Below, piece by piece: positions 54,909-63,841 of a stretch of 64,000 nucleotides of DNA. The position numbers and the translations under genes are program-made. Location: contig NZ_CP035704.1 in NCBI RefSeq assembly GCF_004168365.1, forward strand, positions 4,647,780-4,711,779. Direction: 5' to 3'. How positions within the stretch are numbered: the first letter of the stretch is position 1; the number at the start of each line of letters is the position of its first letter. The stretch comes from Pseudolysobacter antarcticus (GTDB taxonomy: Bacteria; Pseudomonadota; Gammaproteobacteria; Xanthomonadales; Rhodanobacteraceae). The notes under the pieces were generated by a model, which saw only the letters and a list, made by a program, of their open reading frames with translations, ran no database searches and was not told where the DNA came from.

Positions 54909-55784
54909 ATGAATATTTCTGTGCAAGAATCCGCTGCCAGCGTTTCATCAACCGCGCAGAGGCGCGTCAAACAGATCGTGCGCGGACGCGCCACCAGCGA
55001 TGGTGCGGGAGTGAAACTCACGCGCGTGATCGGTTCGGCCGAACTGCCGGATCTTGATCCGTTCCTGATGCTTGACGAGTTCGGTTCGGACAAACCCGGC
55101 GATTATCTGGCGGGTTTTCCGGAACATCCCCACCGCGGTTTCGAGACCGTCACCTACATGCTGGCCGGGCGCATGCGTCATCACGACAACCAGGGCAACA
55201 CCGGCCTGCTCGGCCCCGGCAGCGTGCAATGGATGACTGCCGGCCGCGGCATCATGCACTCGGAAATGCCGGAGCAAGAGGATGGCCTGATGCAGGGTTT
55301 TCAACTGTGGGTGAACCTGCCCGCGCGCGACAAGATGTGTGCGCCGCGCTATCAGGATATTCCCGCCGATGCGGTGCCGCTGATCACGCCCGCGCCGGGT
55401 GTGCAAGTGCGCGTGCTCGCGGGTTCGCTTGGTGATATCGAAGGCCCGGTGCGTGCGGTGGCGACGGCACCGGTTTACCTCGACATCACGCTGCAGCCAT
55501 CGACGCAGTTCAGCGTGCCGTTGCCGCGCGAGCATTCCGCATTTGCATATGTGTTCGAGGGTGAGGCGGTCATCGGTGATGAGACTGCGGTGCAACGTGG
55601 CCAGTTGGCGGTGTTGAGCACGGGTGACGCGGTGACTTTGACCGCAAGCAAGAACGGCGCACGGATGATTCTGGTCGCGGGCCAACCGCTGCGCGAACCG
55701 GTCGCGAAGTACGGCCCGTTCGTGATGAATACGCAGCAGGAAATAGTGCAGGCGGTCGAGGATTTCCGCGCTGGCAAGTTCTGA
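54909..55784 (+). CDS. Pirin family protein
   Basis: 291-residue double-cupin protein. The N-terminal cupin has the metal site FPEHPHRGFETVTYML and, later, GRGIMHSEMP, i.e. the three His and a Glu of pirins, so a metal is likely bound. The C-terminal pirin domain is about 170-280 (LPREHSAFAYVFEGEAVIG). Bacterial pirins act as quercetin dioxygenase-like enzymes or regulators; which is unclear here. Start 54909 has GAGG upstream; the frame is open to 54855. It lies alone between the foreign gene and a TonB-family gene. Confidence 0.9.
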   Translation: MNISVQESAASVSSTAQRRVKQIVRGRATSDGAGVKLTRVIGSAELPDLDPFLMLDEFGSDKPGDYLAGFPEHPHRGFETVTYMLAGRMRHHDNQGNTGLLGPGSVQWMTAGRGIMHSEMPEQEDGLMQGFQLWVNLPARDKMCAPRYQDIPADAVPLITPAPGVQVRVLAGSLGDIEGPVRAVATAPVYLDITLQPSTQFSVPLPREHSAFAYVFEGEAVIGDETAVQRGQLAVLSTGDAVTLTASKNGARMILVAGQPLREPVAKYGPFVMNTQQEIVQAVEDFRAGKF

Positions 55785-55921
55785 TCAACACCGTTCTGAT
55801 CGACAGCGCACGCAGCACGTGCGTGCGCTGATATCCCGTCTACCGTGCCGCCTCCGCGTGCAGTTGACAGGTGCTTTTGGCGCGCCTAGGCTCGAACCCT
55901 GTTTGTCACAGGGAGTGGGGA

Positions 55922-56755
55922 ATGGCTCGCGCTTACGCTTTGTACTTCGATGCTCCGCCGTCCAATATCGACCGCCGCGCCAGGCAATTCCTGCTGGCCG
56001 GTATTTTTCTGCTTCATCTGCTTTTTATCGGCTGGGTATTACGCACGCCGACATCGGATATCCAGGCGGTTTCCTCGCGCATGATGGTGGAGTTGCATTC
56101 ATTCACGTCCAGCGTCACCAGCCCGGCGCATCGCACGACCCTCACCAACAAGACTGCGGTCATGCCCGGAATTTCTGCAGCCAGCGCCGCACCGCGCCAA
56201 CACGCCGAGATAGCGCGTGTCGCGGATAACGCCAAGCCGCGCATTACCGGACAGATCAATCCGAGTGCCGGCGACAGCGCATCCAGCGCAGCCGCACTAA
56301 CGGCGGCCGCGGCGGGTGTACACGCCGATGGCAACGACGCCGGCCAGTCCAACGGCGGTAGCGGCGGCATACACCGCGGTTTTGTGCCGCCACGCGTGCA
56401 ATCGCGCTGGAAGCCGCCATACCCGATGGAAGCCTTCATGGCGCACTTGGAAGGCGAAGCCTTTGTCCTGGTCAGGGTTGCTGCAGATGGCAGACTGGTC
56501 GATGCCTCCATCGACAAATCATCGGGCAATGTCGCGCTGGACGATGCTTCGCTGGCGGCGATCCGCCGTTATACGTTCAAGGCCGCGCAAAAAAACGACG
56601 CTGCCATCGAGGCCCAGGCCATCGTCAGTATCGCCTGGCGCATCAACGACAGCACCAATGTCGTGGTCGAGGTCAACTTGCCAGGCGACCGACGAGACTA
56701 CGACAATGCGCAGTCCATCAATCGGTTGAAGGCTTTTTCCTCCGCCAGCCACTGA
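55922..56755 (+). CDS. TonB-family protein
   Basis: 277-residue protein with one N-terminal membrane helix (about 21-40, RRARQFLLAGIFLLHLLFIGWVL), a long Ala/Ser/Gly-rich periplasmic stretch and a C-terminal TonB domain (about 160-240: PPRVQSRWKPPYPMEAFMAHLEGEAFVLVRVAADGRLVDASIDKSSGNVALDDASLAAIRRYTF). It should transmit energy to outer-membrane receptors, but the Pro-rich stretch is weak and no exbB/exbD lies nearby. Start 55922 has GGGAG upstream; the frame is open to 55871. Confidence 0.85.
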   Translation: MARAYALYFDAPPSNIDRRARQFLLAGIFLLHLLFIGWVLRTPTSDIQAVSSRMMVELHSFTSSVTSPAHRTTLTNKTAVMPGISAASAAPRQHAEIARVADNAKPRITGQINPSAGDSASSAAALTAAAAGVHADGNDAGQSNGGSGGIHRGFVPPRVQSRWKPPYPMEAFMAHLEGEAFVLVRVAADGRLVDASIDKSSGNVALDDASLAAIRRYTFKAAQKNDAAIEAQAIVSIAWRINDSTNVVVEVNLPGDRRDYDNAQSINRLKAFSSASH

Positions 56756-56893
56756 GTTGCAACAACCGCATTCGCGCGGCTGCGCTCGCAGCGCAATGAT
56801 CGCGTCAGCGGATTGGCACAGGCGCGTTGCGCCTGACACTCGCGTCTATGCGCACGAGTGCAGGCATTGGTTTCACAGCTTGGGATGCTGCGA

Positions 56894-59125
56894 TTACGGC
56901 TTGAGTTTCTCGTCGAAGAATTTCGCAATCAAGCTGAATACGTGTTTGCGCATCGCCGGCGTCGACAGTCCATGCTTGCCGCCGGGGTAGGTCATGAGCT
57001 CGAATTGCGTGCCGCGATTCTGCAGCTCGGCCATGAGTTTGGTCGAGTTGGTAAACAGTACGTTGTCGTCGGCCATGCCGTGCACGAGCAGCAGTGGTGA
57101 CTTCAAACCATCCAGATAAGGCCAGACCGAACTGGCCGTATAGCCGTCCATATTGGTTTTTGGCGAATCCAGATAACGCTCGGTGTAATGGCTGTCATAC
57201 AGGCGCCAATCGGTGACTGGCGCCACCGCCACGCCGGCGGCGATCTGATCGGATGCCTTGGCCAGCATCATCAGCGCCATGTAGCCGCCGTAGCTCCAGC
57301 CGAACACGCCGATGTGCTTGCCATCGACGTAGGGCAGGGATTTCAGATAGGCGATGCCGGCGAGCTGATCGTGCACTTCGGCATTGCCCATCTGCTTGAA
57401 GATCGCATCCTCGAACTGGCGTCCGCGCCGCGGCGTGCCGCGATTGTCGAGCGAGAAAACCACGTAACCGTGCTGCACCATGTACTGATCGAAATGATCG
57501 CCCCAGGCGCGGTTGACGAGCTGGCGGCCCGGCCCACCGTAGAAGCGGAAAAACACAGGATATTTTTTTGATGCATCGAAATCGGCGGGTTTGTAGAGTC
57601 GGTAATAAAGGGCTTGACCATCCTCGGCCTTGACCGTACCGAATTCCGGTGCGCTCAATGCTTCACGATACGGCGCATACGGATGCGTGACATCGAGCGT
57701 GTTCGCTTCGATGATCGCGAGCTGCGCGCCGTCCGGTGCATGGATCGTGACTCTCGGCGGCGTGAGAGGATCCGACCACGTATCGACATACAGACTCGCA
57801 TTGTCAGCGAACACCGCATCGTGCCAGCCATCTTCGCGAGAGATGCGCTCGGGCGCGATACCGCCATCTCCGTCGAGCGGCAATGCATAAATCTGTGCAT
57901 CGAGAGCATTGTCGCGATTGCCAGCCACATACACCTTGCCCGCGGCCTCATCGACGCCGAGCACCTTGTCGATATCCCACTCGCCGCTGCTCAGGGCGTG
58001 GCGCAGCGTTCCATCCAGCCCGTACAGATAAAGCTGTTTGTAGCCGCTGCGTTCGGACGCCCAAATAAACGTATCCTGTTTGTGCAGGAAGGTCAGGTCG
58101 TCATGCAGGTTGATCCAGGTCTTGCTGGTTTCGGTCAGCAATATTTTCGGCGTGCCATAACGCACGTCCGCCAGCAGCAGATCGAGCGTGCGCTGATCGC
58201 GACTTTGACGCTGCACGGCGAGACGCTGCGCATCCGGCAACCAGTTCACGCGGGCGAGATAGATGTCTTCGTTCTTGCCGAGATCGATCCAGTTCGGCTT
58301 GCCGCCCTTCGGCGAAACCACGCCGAGGCGCACACGCACGTTGTTGTCGCCCGCGGCCGGATAACGCTGTTCGACCACCTCAGTATGATCGGCGAACAAT
58401 TCCGAACGCTTGACCAGCGGCACCTTGGTTTCATCGAAGCGTTCGAACGCGACAGCAGAATCGTCCGGCGCCCACCAGTAACCGCTGGCGCGTGCCATTT
58501 CTTCCTGCGCAACAAATTCGGCTTCGGCGTTATGGATGACACCGCCGCCATCGTGCGTGAGTTGTTGCAACGTGCCTTTTTGCAAATCGATCGTCCACAG
58601 ATTCTGCTGACTCACGAACGAGGCATAACGGCCGCGTGGCGAGATCTGTGCGTCGAGAAATTCGAGGCCGACGCGGGTTATCGGGCGCACGGCTTTTTCC
58701 GGTACGACGGTCAAATCGTAAAGGTATAAAACGCCACCTAGTGGAAAAAGCAACTTTTTGCTATCCGGCGCCCAACGATAACTGACGATGCCCTTGAGGC
58801 TGGCGGTACGCTGACGTTCGCGTCGGGCCTTTTCGGCTTCCGATACGATTTCCGTGTCACCCGCAACTAACGCATGCGAATCCACCAATAGCCGCGTGCT
58901 CTTGTCGGCGAGGTTGTATTCCCACAGGTCGAGCTGGTTCTGATCCTCCGTCTTGCCGCGCAGAAAAGTCACACGCGAACCGTCCGGCGCGATATGCAAA
59001 CTGCGCGGGCTCGCACCGTTAAGATTCGGATCGGAAAATATCCGCTCGATGCTGAGCTTCTCGGCAGCAGCGGTCGCACACACGGTCATGGAGATCATTC
59101 CGGCTAGCCAACGTACTCGATTCAT
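56894..59125 (-). CDS. Dipeptidyl peptidase IV-type S9 peptidase
   Basis: 743-residue exported serine peptidase. Signal MNRVRWLAGMISMTVCATAAA; an N-terminal eight-bladed propeller (to about 490) carrying the DPP4 double-Glu EFVAQEEMARASGYWW that binds the substrate N-terminus; and the alpha/beta-hydrolase domain with the catalytic triad S611 (GWSYGGYM), D686 (HGMADDN) and H718 (GGKHGL). It removes X-Pro/X-Ala dipeptides and belongs to the periplasmic peptide-use system of Xanthomonadales. The GST gene overlaps its start by four bases, so the two are coupled. Confidence 0.93.
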   Translation of the reverse strand: MNRVRWLAGMISMTVCATAAAEKLSIERIFSDPNLNGASPRSLHIAPDGSRVTFLRGKTEDQNQLDLWEYNLADKSTRLLVDSHALVAGDTEIVSEAEKARRERQRTASLKGIVSYRWAPDSKKLLFPLGGVLYLYDLTVVPEKAVRPITRVGLEFLDAQISPRGRYASFVSQQNLWTIDLQKGTLQQLTHDGGGVIHNAEAEFVAQEEMARASGYWWAPDDSAVAFERFDETKVPLVKRSELFADHTEVVEQRYPAAGDNNVRVRLGVVSPKGGKPNWIDLGKNEDIYLARVNWLPDAQRLAVQRQSRDQRTLDLLLADVRYGTPKILLTETSKTWINLHDDLTFLHKQDTFIWASERSGYKQLYLYGLDGTLRHALSSGEWDIDKVLGVDEAAGKVYVAGNRDNALDAQIYALPLDGDGGIAPERISREDGWHDAVFADNASLYVDTWSDPLTPPRVTIHAPDGAQLAIIEANTLDVTHPYAPYREALSAPEFGTVKAEDGQALYYRLYKPADFDASKKYPVFFRFYGGPGRQLVNRAWGDHFDQYMVQHGYVVFSLDNRGTPRRGRQFEDAIFKQMGNAEVHDQLAGIAYLKSLPYVDGKHIGVFGWSYGGYMALMMLAKASDQIAAGVAVAPVTDWRLYDSHYTERYLDSPKTNMDGYTASSVWPYLDGLKSPLLLVHGMADDNVLFTNSTKLMAELQNRGTQFELMTYPGGKHGLSTPAMRKHVFSLIAKFFDEKLKP

Positions 59126-59814
59126 AGGCCTTTACCTTGCCCGAACAAAACCTTTTTTGCTTCCTCGCTCATTGGCGCCGACGCGTCGCGGAACGCGCCT
59201 TGCGCATACGCGCGCACGGTGCCCGGACGCGCCGCAATCGCATCGAACCAGCGCTGCAGATTCGGGTGATCGGCGAGATCCATGCCTTGCCGTTGCCACG
59301 GCACAATCCACGGATAACAGGCCATGTCGGCGATGCTGTACTCATCGCCAGCGATGAACGCGCGGCCATCCAGTTGTTTGTCGAGCACGCCGTACAGACG
59401 TTTGCTTTCGCGCACATAACGCTCGATCGCATACGGGATTTTTTCCGGCGCATAAATGTTGAAATGATGATTCTGGCCTAGCATCGGCCCGAGCCCGCCC
59501 ATCTGCCAGAACAGCCATTCGAGCACCGTCTTGCGGCCACGCAAATCGGTCGGAATGCACTTGCCGGATTTCTCGGCGAGATACAGCAAGATCGCACCGG
59601 ACTCGAACAACGATAGCGGCGCGCCGCCATCGGCTGGCGCGTGATCGACGATCGCGGGCATGCGATTGTTCGGCGAAATTTTCAGGAACTCCGGCTGGAA
59701 CTGCTCGCCCGATCCGATATCGACTCGCTTGATCGTGTACGGCAAGCCAGCCTCTTCCAGCAGCATCGTGATTTTGTGGCCGTTCGGCGTGGGCCAATAA
59801 TGCAGGTCGATCAT
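59122..59814 (-). CDS. Glutathione S-transferase (YghU/YfcG-like)
   Basis: 230-residue GST: thioredoxin-fold N-terminal domain (MIDLHYWPTPNGHKITMLLEEAGLPYTI; FLKISPNNRMPAIVDH; LFESGAILLYLAEKSG) and an all-helical C-terminal domain (WLFWQMGGLGPMLGQNHHF; YSIADMACYPWI). The WQMGGLGPM segment is typical of the nu-class YghU/YfcG group, which has disulfide-bond reductase activity. It overlaps the DPP4 gene start, so it is likely the promoter-proximal gene of that pair. Confidence 0.9.
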   Translation of the reverse strand: MIDLHYWPTPNGHKITMLLEEAGLPYTIKRVDIGSGEQFQPEFLKISPNNRMPAIVDHAPADGGAPLSLFESGAILLYLAEKSGKCIPTDLRGRKTVLEWLFWQMGGLGPMLGQNHHFNIYAPEKIPYAIERYVRESKRLYGVLDKQLDGRAFIAGDEYSIADMACYPWIVPWQRQGMDLADHPNLQRWFDAIAARPGTVRAYAQGAFRDASAPMSEEAKKVLFGQGKGL

Positions 59815-59917
59815 GCGGCAATCCTCAAGCGGGCAAAGCGCAAGCTTAAAGTAGAAGCGGCGCGTTTGCGTGTGCCGTTTGCCGGTGATTTTTCAGCGGC
59901 GGCTACCACCCGGTTAT

Positions 59918-61264
59918 CTACTTGCCGATGCAAAAACTGCTGAAGATCGCGCCGAGCAGATCTTCACTGTCGAATTCGCCGGTGATGCTGGCCAGTGCAT
60001 TTTGTGCGGCGTGCAATTCTTCGGCGGCGAGTTCGCCAGCACGCAATTCGAGCAACGCATTTGTCGCATCGCGCAGATGGATTTCCACCTGCTCGAGCGC
60101 GGCTACATGCCGTGTGCGTGCACTGAAACTTCCGGTGGCGGCGTCGCCGTGTCCGGCCAGCCGTTTGAGTTCGCTGCGCAATAATTCGAGGCCGACACCG
60201 GTATGAGCGGAGAGCCAGATTTGCGTTTCGTGATCGCTATGCTCGTGCCGTGCCGACTCGCCACTCAGGTCGATCTTGTTGTGCACGATAATCCGTGCCG
60301 CGCTGGGCGCGCCGGTTTGCAGCAAGCTGCGATCGGCACTGGCATGCGCGCTGTCAGTGACCAGCAACAGCACATCAGCGCGTGCGAGTTCGTCACGCGC
60401 GCGTCGCATGCCTTCCTGCTCGATCAGGTCGCCGGACTCGTGCAGACCTGCGGTATCGACCAGGGTCAGGGCAATGCCATCGAGGTTGATCGCTTCGCGC
60501 AACACGTCGCGCGTTGTGCCGGCGACTGGTGTGACGATGGCGCGATCGATCTCGGCCAATGCATTCAACAGACTGGATTTTCCCGCATTCGGACGACCGA
60601 CGATGACGACATGCAGACCGTCGCGCAGCACCACGCCGCGGCGCGTTTGTGCGAGCAGATCGCGCGCATGCGCAGCGAGCGTCAGTATGTCTTCGCGCAA
60701 CTGCGGCGCGCTAAGGAAATCGACTTCTTCCTCCGGAAAATCAATCGCCGCCTCGATGTAGACACGCAGGCGCACTAGCGCATCGAGCAGCCGTTGCACG
60801 CGTCGCGAAAATTCGCCATCGAGACTGCGCATGGCGGCGCGCGCGGCAAGTTCAGATTGGCTCGCGATCAGATCGGCAATCGCTTCGGCCTGGGCCAGAT
60901 CGAGCTTGCCATTGAGATAAGCACGTTCGGAAAATTCGCCGGCGCGCGCCGGTCGTGCGCCGAGTTCGAACAAACGTTGCAGGAGCAGATTCAGCACCAC
61001 CGGACTGCCATGCGCATGCAGTTCCAGCACATGCTCGCCGGTGAACGAATGTGGTGCGGGAAAATACAGGGCGAGACCGCGATCCAGCACGGCGCCGTTG
61101 CGATCGCGAAACTTCGCGTAATTCGCGTGGCGCGCGACCGGGAGAGTGCCGAGCAAGGCCTCGGCGATGAGCGCAACCGCCGGCCCGGAAACACGCACCA
61201 CGCCGATGCCGGCGGCACCCGGCGGCGTGGCGATGGCAGCGATGGTATCGGTGTGCTCGATCAT
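59918..61264 (-). CDS. mnmE: tRNA uridine-5-carboxymethylaminomethyl GTPase MnmE
   Basis: 448-residue GTPase that works with MnmG to modify U34 of tRNAs. N-terminal THF-binding domain (TIAAIATPPGAAGIGVVRVSG; FTGEHVLELHAHGSPV), helical domain, and an inserted G domain: G1 GRPNAGKSS, G2 in GTTRD, G3 DTAGL, G4 NKID. The C-terminal catalytic Cys sits in the final FCIGK. Its place next to yidC near the origin is standard. Confidence 0.97.
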   Translation of the reverse strand: MIEHTDTIAAIATPPGAAGIGVVRVSGPAVALIAEALLGTLPVARHANYAKFRDRNGAVLDRGLALYFPAPHSFTGEHVLELHAHGSPVVLNLLLQRLFELGARPARAGEFSERAYLNGKLDLAQAEAIADLIASQSELAARAAMRSLDGEFSRRVQRLLDALVRLRVYIEAAIDFPEEEVDFLSAPQLREDILTLAAHARDLLAQTRRGVVLRDGLHVVIVGRPNAGKSSLLNALAEIDRAIVTPVAGTTRDVLREAINLDGIALTLVDTAGLHESGDLIEQEGMRRARDELARADVLLLVTDSAHASADRSLLQTGAPSAARIIVHNKIDLSGESARHEHSDHETQIWLSAHTGVGLELLRSELKRLAGHGDAATGSFSARTRHVAALEQVEIHLRDATNALLELRAGELAAEELHAAQNALASITGEFDSEDLLGAIFSSFCIGK

Positions 61265-61343
61265 GCGTGACAGTGTATCGGCATCAGCATGTTCCAGTGC
61301 GCCGCGCCGGCAATTCGCGGCGCGGCATTATTTCTGAAACAGA

Positions 61344-63044
61344 TTACGCGACCGCGATCGCGCCGCTCTCGATGCGCTTCGTGATGACGTATTGCTGCAG
61401 CAGCGACAAGCCGCCGTTCACCGTCCAGTACAACACCAGACCAGCCGGGAAGAACGCGAACATCACCGCCATCATCACCGGCATCGCCTTCATCATCTTG
61501 GCCTGGGTCGGATCCATACCGACGGTCGGTGTGAGGAACTGCGTCGCGAGCATCACGCCGGCATTCAAGATCGGCAACACAAAATACGGATCAGGCGCGG
61601 ACAGATTCTGGATCCACAGCATGAACGGCGCCTGGCGCAATTCAACGCTTTCCAGCAGCACCCAATACAGCGCAAGGAACACTGGAAACTGCACCAACAT
61701 CGGCAGACAGCCGCTGACCGGATTGATCTTTTCTTTCTGATACAACTCGAGCATCGCGGCGTTGAGTTTTTGCTTGTCGTCGCCGTAGCGTTCTTTCAAA
61801 GCGGCCAGGCGCGGCTGTACTTTTTTCATCTTCGCCGACGATTTGAACTGCGCTTCGGAGAGTTTGTAAAACGCGAGCTTGATCAAAACTACTAGCAAGA
61901 TGATCGCAAAACCCCAGTTGCCGACGAAACGATGGATCTCGCTGAGAATCCAGTGCAACGGCTGCGAGATCACAGTGAACATGCCGTAGTCAACGGTCAA
62001 CTCCAGCCCCGGCGCGACCGTGGCGAGCGTGCTCTGCAGCTTGGGTCCGATATACAAGCGTGCGTCGAAACTTTTGGTTTCGCCGGGCGCGACCGTGATG
62101 GCCGGCGACATGCTGCGGATCAAGTAACGCGGCGTGCCGGCATTGGTCACGACCGCCGTGGAATATTGATCGGCCTCGTCGGCCTTCGGCACCCACGCCG
62201 CAAAGAAATAATGCTGCAGCATGCCGACCCAGCCGCCGGTGATAGTCTTGTTCAGCGGCGTGGCAGCGTATTTATCGAAGCCGAGTTTCTGAAACTTGTC
62301 CTGCGGGCTGTACCACGCGGCACCGGCGAATGCGAATTTTTCCGGATTGCTGAAAGAGAATCCGCTGCTGACGATGACCACTGGCAGGCGCTGCAACTGG
62401 CGGTATTCGCTGCCGCTCCAAGGCGTGGTACCGGCATTGCTGATTTCCTCACGCTGCTCGACCGCATAACTTGCGCGCGTGAATTTGTATACTTTGCGCA
62501 CTTTTATACCGGAGGCGTCGGTCCACGTCAGAGGTACTTCGAGCGTGTCGCTGCCGTCCGCAAGCGTGTACTCGGTTTTCTCGGCGCTGAACTGCGCCTG
62601 GTGATCCGGAGCGGGGCTGGCTGCACTGACTAGGCCGGATTGGGCGATGAAGAAATTCGTTGCATCGTCGCTGAGCAGGCGCACTGGATGATCGGTTTCT
62701 TTCGGCGCAATCGGATACGCACGCAAATCGGCGCGGACGATCGCGCCACCGCGCGTATCGATACTGATGTTGAATACATCGGTAGTGATGTTGACGAGTT
62801 GCGCTGGCGCGGTAGTCGCCGGGCTTGTTGTCGTGGCGGCATCGGCGGGCGGCTTCGGTATTTCACCGGGTGCTGCCGGCACGTCGTTAGGCACTGCCTT
62901 GGCTGCATCGCCGCTAGCCGTGTTTGTAATCGCGGCCGGGCTGGTCACTGACGGCGGCGCCGCATAATCGGTCTGCCATTGCTGCCAGAGCAGGTAACCG
63001 ACAAACAACACGGCAAGCAGGAGAAACGGGCGGGTATTCGGCAT
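61344..63044 (-). CDS. yidC: Membrane protein insertase YidC
   Basis: 566-residue inner-membrane insertase (E. coli 548). N-terminal anchor (MPNTRPFLLLAVLFVGYLLW), a periplasmic domain (about 60-345) and the five-helix insertase core (about 365-550: LHWILSEIHRFVGNWGFAIILLVVLIKLAFYKLSEAQFKSSAKMKKVQPRL ... INPVSGCLPMLVQFPVFLALYWVLL), with the conserved Arg in KLSEAQFKS-type region. Start 63044 is chosen; the frame is open to 63104. A 177-base gap lies upstream of it, before rnpA. Confidence 0.96.
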   Translation of the reverse strand: MPNTRPFLLLAVLFVGYLLWQQWQTDYAAPPSVTSPAAITNTASGDAAKAVPNDVPAAPGEIPKPPADAATTTSPATTAPAQLVNITTDVFNISIDTRGGAIVRADLRAYPIAPKETDHPVRLLSDDATNFFIAQSGLVSAASPAPDHQAQFSAEKTEYTLADGSDTLEVPLTWTDASGIKVRKVYKFTRASYAVEQREEISNAGTTPWSGSEYRQLQRLPVVIVSSGFSFSNPEKFAFAGAAWYSPQDKFQKLGFDKYAATPLNKTITGGWVGMLQHYFFAAWVPKADEADQYSTAVVTNAGTPRYLIRSMSPAITVAPGETKSFDARLYIGPKLQSTLATVAPGLELTVDYGMFTVISQPLHWILSEIHRFVGNWGFAIILLVVLIKLAFYKLSEAQFKSSAKMKKVQPRLAALKERYGDDKQKLNAAMLELYQKEKINPVSGCLPMLVQFPVFLALYWVLLESVELRQAPFMLWIQNLSAPDPYFVLPILNAGVMLATQFLTPTVGMDPTQAKMMKAMPVMMAVMFAFFPAGLVLYWTVNGGLSLLQQYVITKRIESGAIAVA

Positions 63045-63221
63045 GTTCGTCAAATCCAGGTTCCGGGTTGTCCGGATGAGATGAGGTGTGTGCTCGGCAA
63101 CCACGATCGTTGCGAGCGGCTCACCGTTATCGGGGCTGCGTTATTGTGTGGGTGCGGACAGGGTGAAATGCAACGCGGCGAAGACTGCTGATGCACACGC
63201 TTGTTGGGAGAGCAAAAAGCA

Positions 63222-63623
63222 TCAGGAATCGGCGCGCATTGTGCCGGCTGCGGGGTTACGGTTCAATGCCGCCGTATTCAGCGCCGTAAGCTTGCGCCAG
63301 AGGATGGCCAAGTCGGCGCGCAGGTCCTCGACACTTTGCTGCGCAGCCGTAGTGCGCGCAATTACCAGAATATCGACTGGCGGTAGGGCGGCTTTCGAGA
63401 GACGAAAACTTTCGCGTACCTGACGTTTGATCTTGTTGCGCACGACCGCACGTTTGGAAACCCGACGAGATACCGCAAGCCCGAGGCGTGCAGTATCAAA
63501 GTCAGTCGATCGGTATTCGATATGGAAAAAGCGACAAGGCAGTCGCTTGCCACTGCGCCGTAGCGCGAGAAAATCCCCAGGCGCTAGCAGACGCGCGGCG
63601 CGTGGGAAGCTCATGGCTTCCAT
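63222..63623 (-). CDS. rnpA: Ribonuclease P protein component
   Basis: 133-residue protein subunit of RNase P, which matures tRNA 5' ends. The RNR box is seen as VVRNKIKRQVRESFR, and RLGLAVSRRVSKRAV precedes it; a small basic alpha/beta fold. The start at 63623 is kept; a second ATG at 63614 has GGAAG but very close. It follows rpmH by 17 bases in the usual rpmH-rnpA operon. Confidence 0.95.
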   Translation of the reverse strand: MEAMSFPRAARLLAPGDFLALRRSGKRLPCRFFHIEYRSTDFDTARLGLAVSRRVSKRAVVRNKIKRQVRESFRLSKAALPPVDILVIARTTAAQQSVEDLRADLAILWRKLTALNTAALNRNPAAGTMRADS

Positions 63624-63640
63624 GGCGCCGCCAGTCGCGA

Positions 63641-63775
63641 TCAGGGAGTCAGGCGCTTGCGGCCCTTGGCACGACGCGCGTTGATCACGGCACGGCCACC
63701 GCGCGTTTTCATGCGGGCACGAAAGCCGTGGGTACGGGCGCGTTTGAGATTACTGGGTTGGAAAGTGCGCTTCAT
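63641..63775 (-). CDS. rpmH: 50S ribosomal protein L34
   Basis: 44 residues, [20 protein letters not shown] then [20 protein letters not shown] and RLTP: an almost invariant L34. It is the first gene of the rpmH-rnpA-yidC operon. A frame is open to 63841, but only this ATG fits the family. Confidence 0.98.
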   Translation of the reverse strand: MKRTFQPSNLKRARTHGFRARMKTRGGRAVINARRAKGRKRLTP

Positions 63776-63811
63776 GGCGAAGGCTCTGCTGGAAGTCGAA
63801 AAAGGAGCGGG

Positions 63812-63841
63812 AGCATAAGCGGCGACGGCCTCATGTGTCAA
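63812..63841 (-). promoter_or_regulatory. Sigma-70 promoter for rpmH
   Basis: On the minus strand a perfect -35 TTGACA (63836-63841) and -10 TATGCT (63812-63817) are 18 bases apart, about 37 bases before the rpmH start. Strong match; beyond it to 64000 no gene, DnaA-box cluster or other feature could be supported. Confidence 0.65.

Noticed and set aside
55886..55904. Reverse complement GGTTCGAGCC, a T-loop-like string
   Set aside because: The flanking five bases do not pair as a T-stem and no cloverleaf can be drawn.
63045..63221. Truncated yidD between rnpA and yidC
   Set aside because: No RFxPSCSxY-type motif in any minus-strand frame, so it is recorded as absent.
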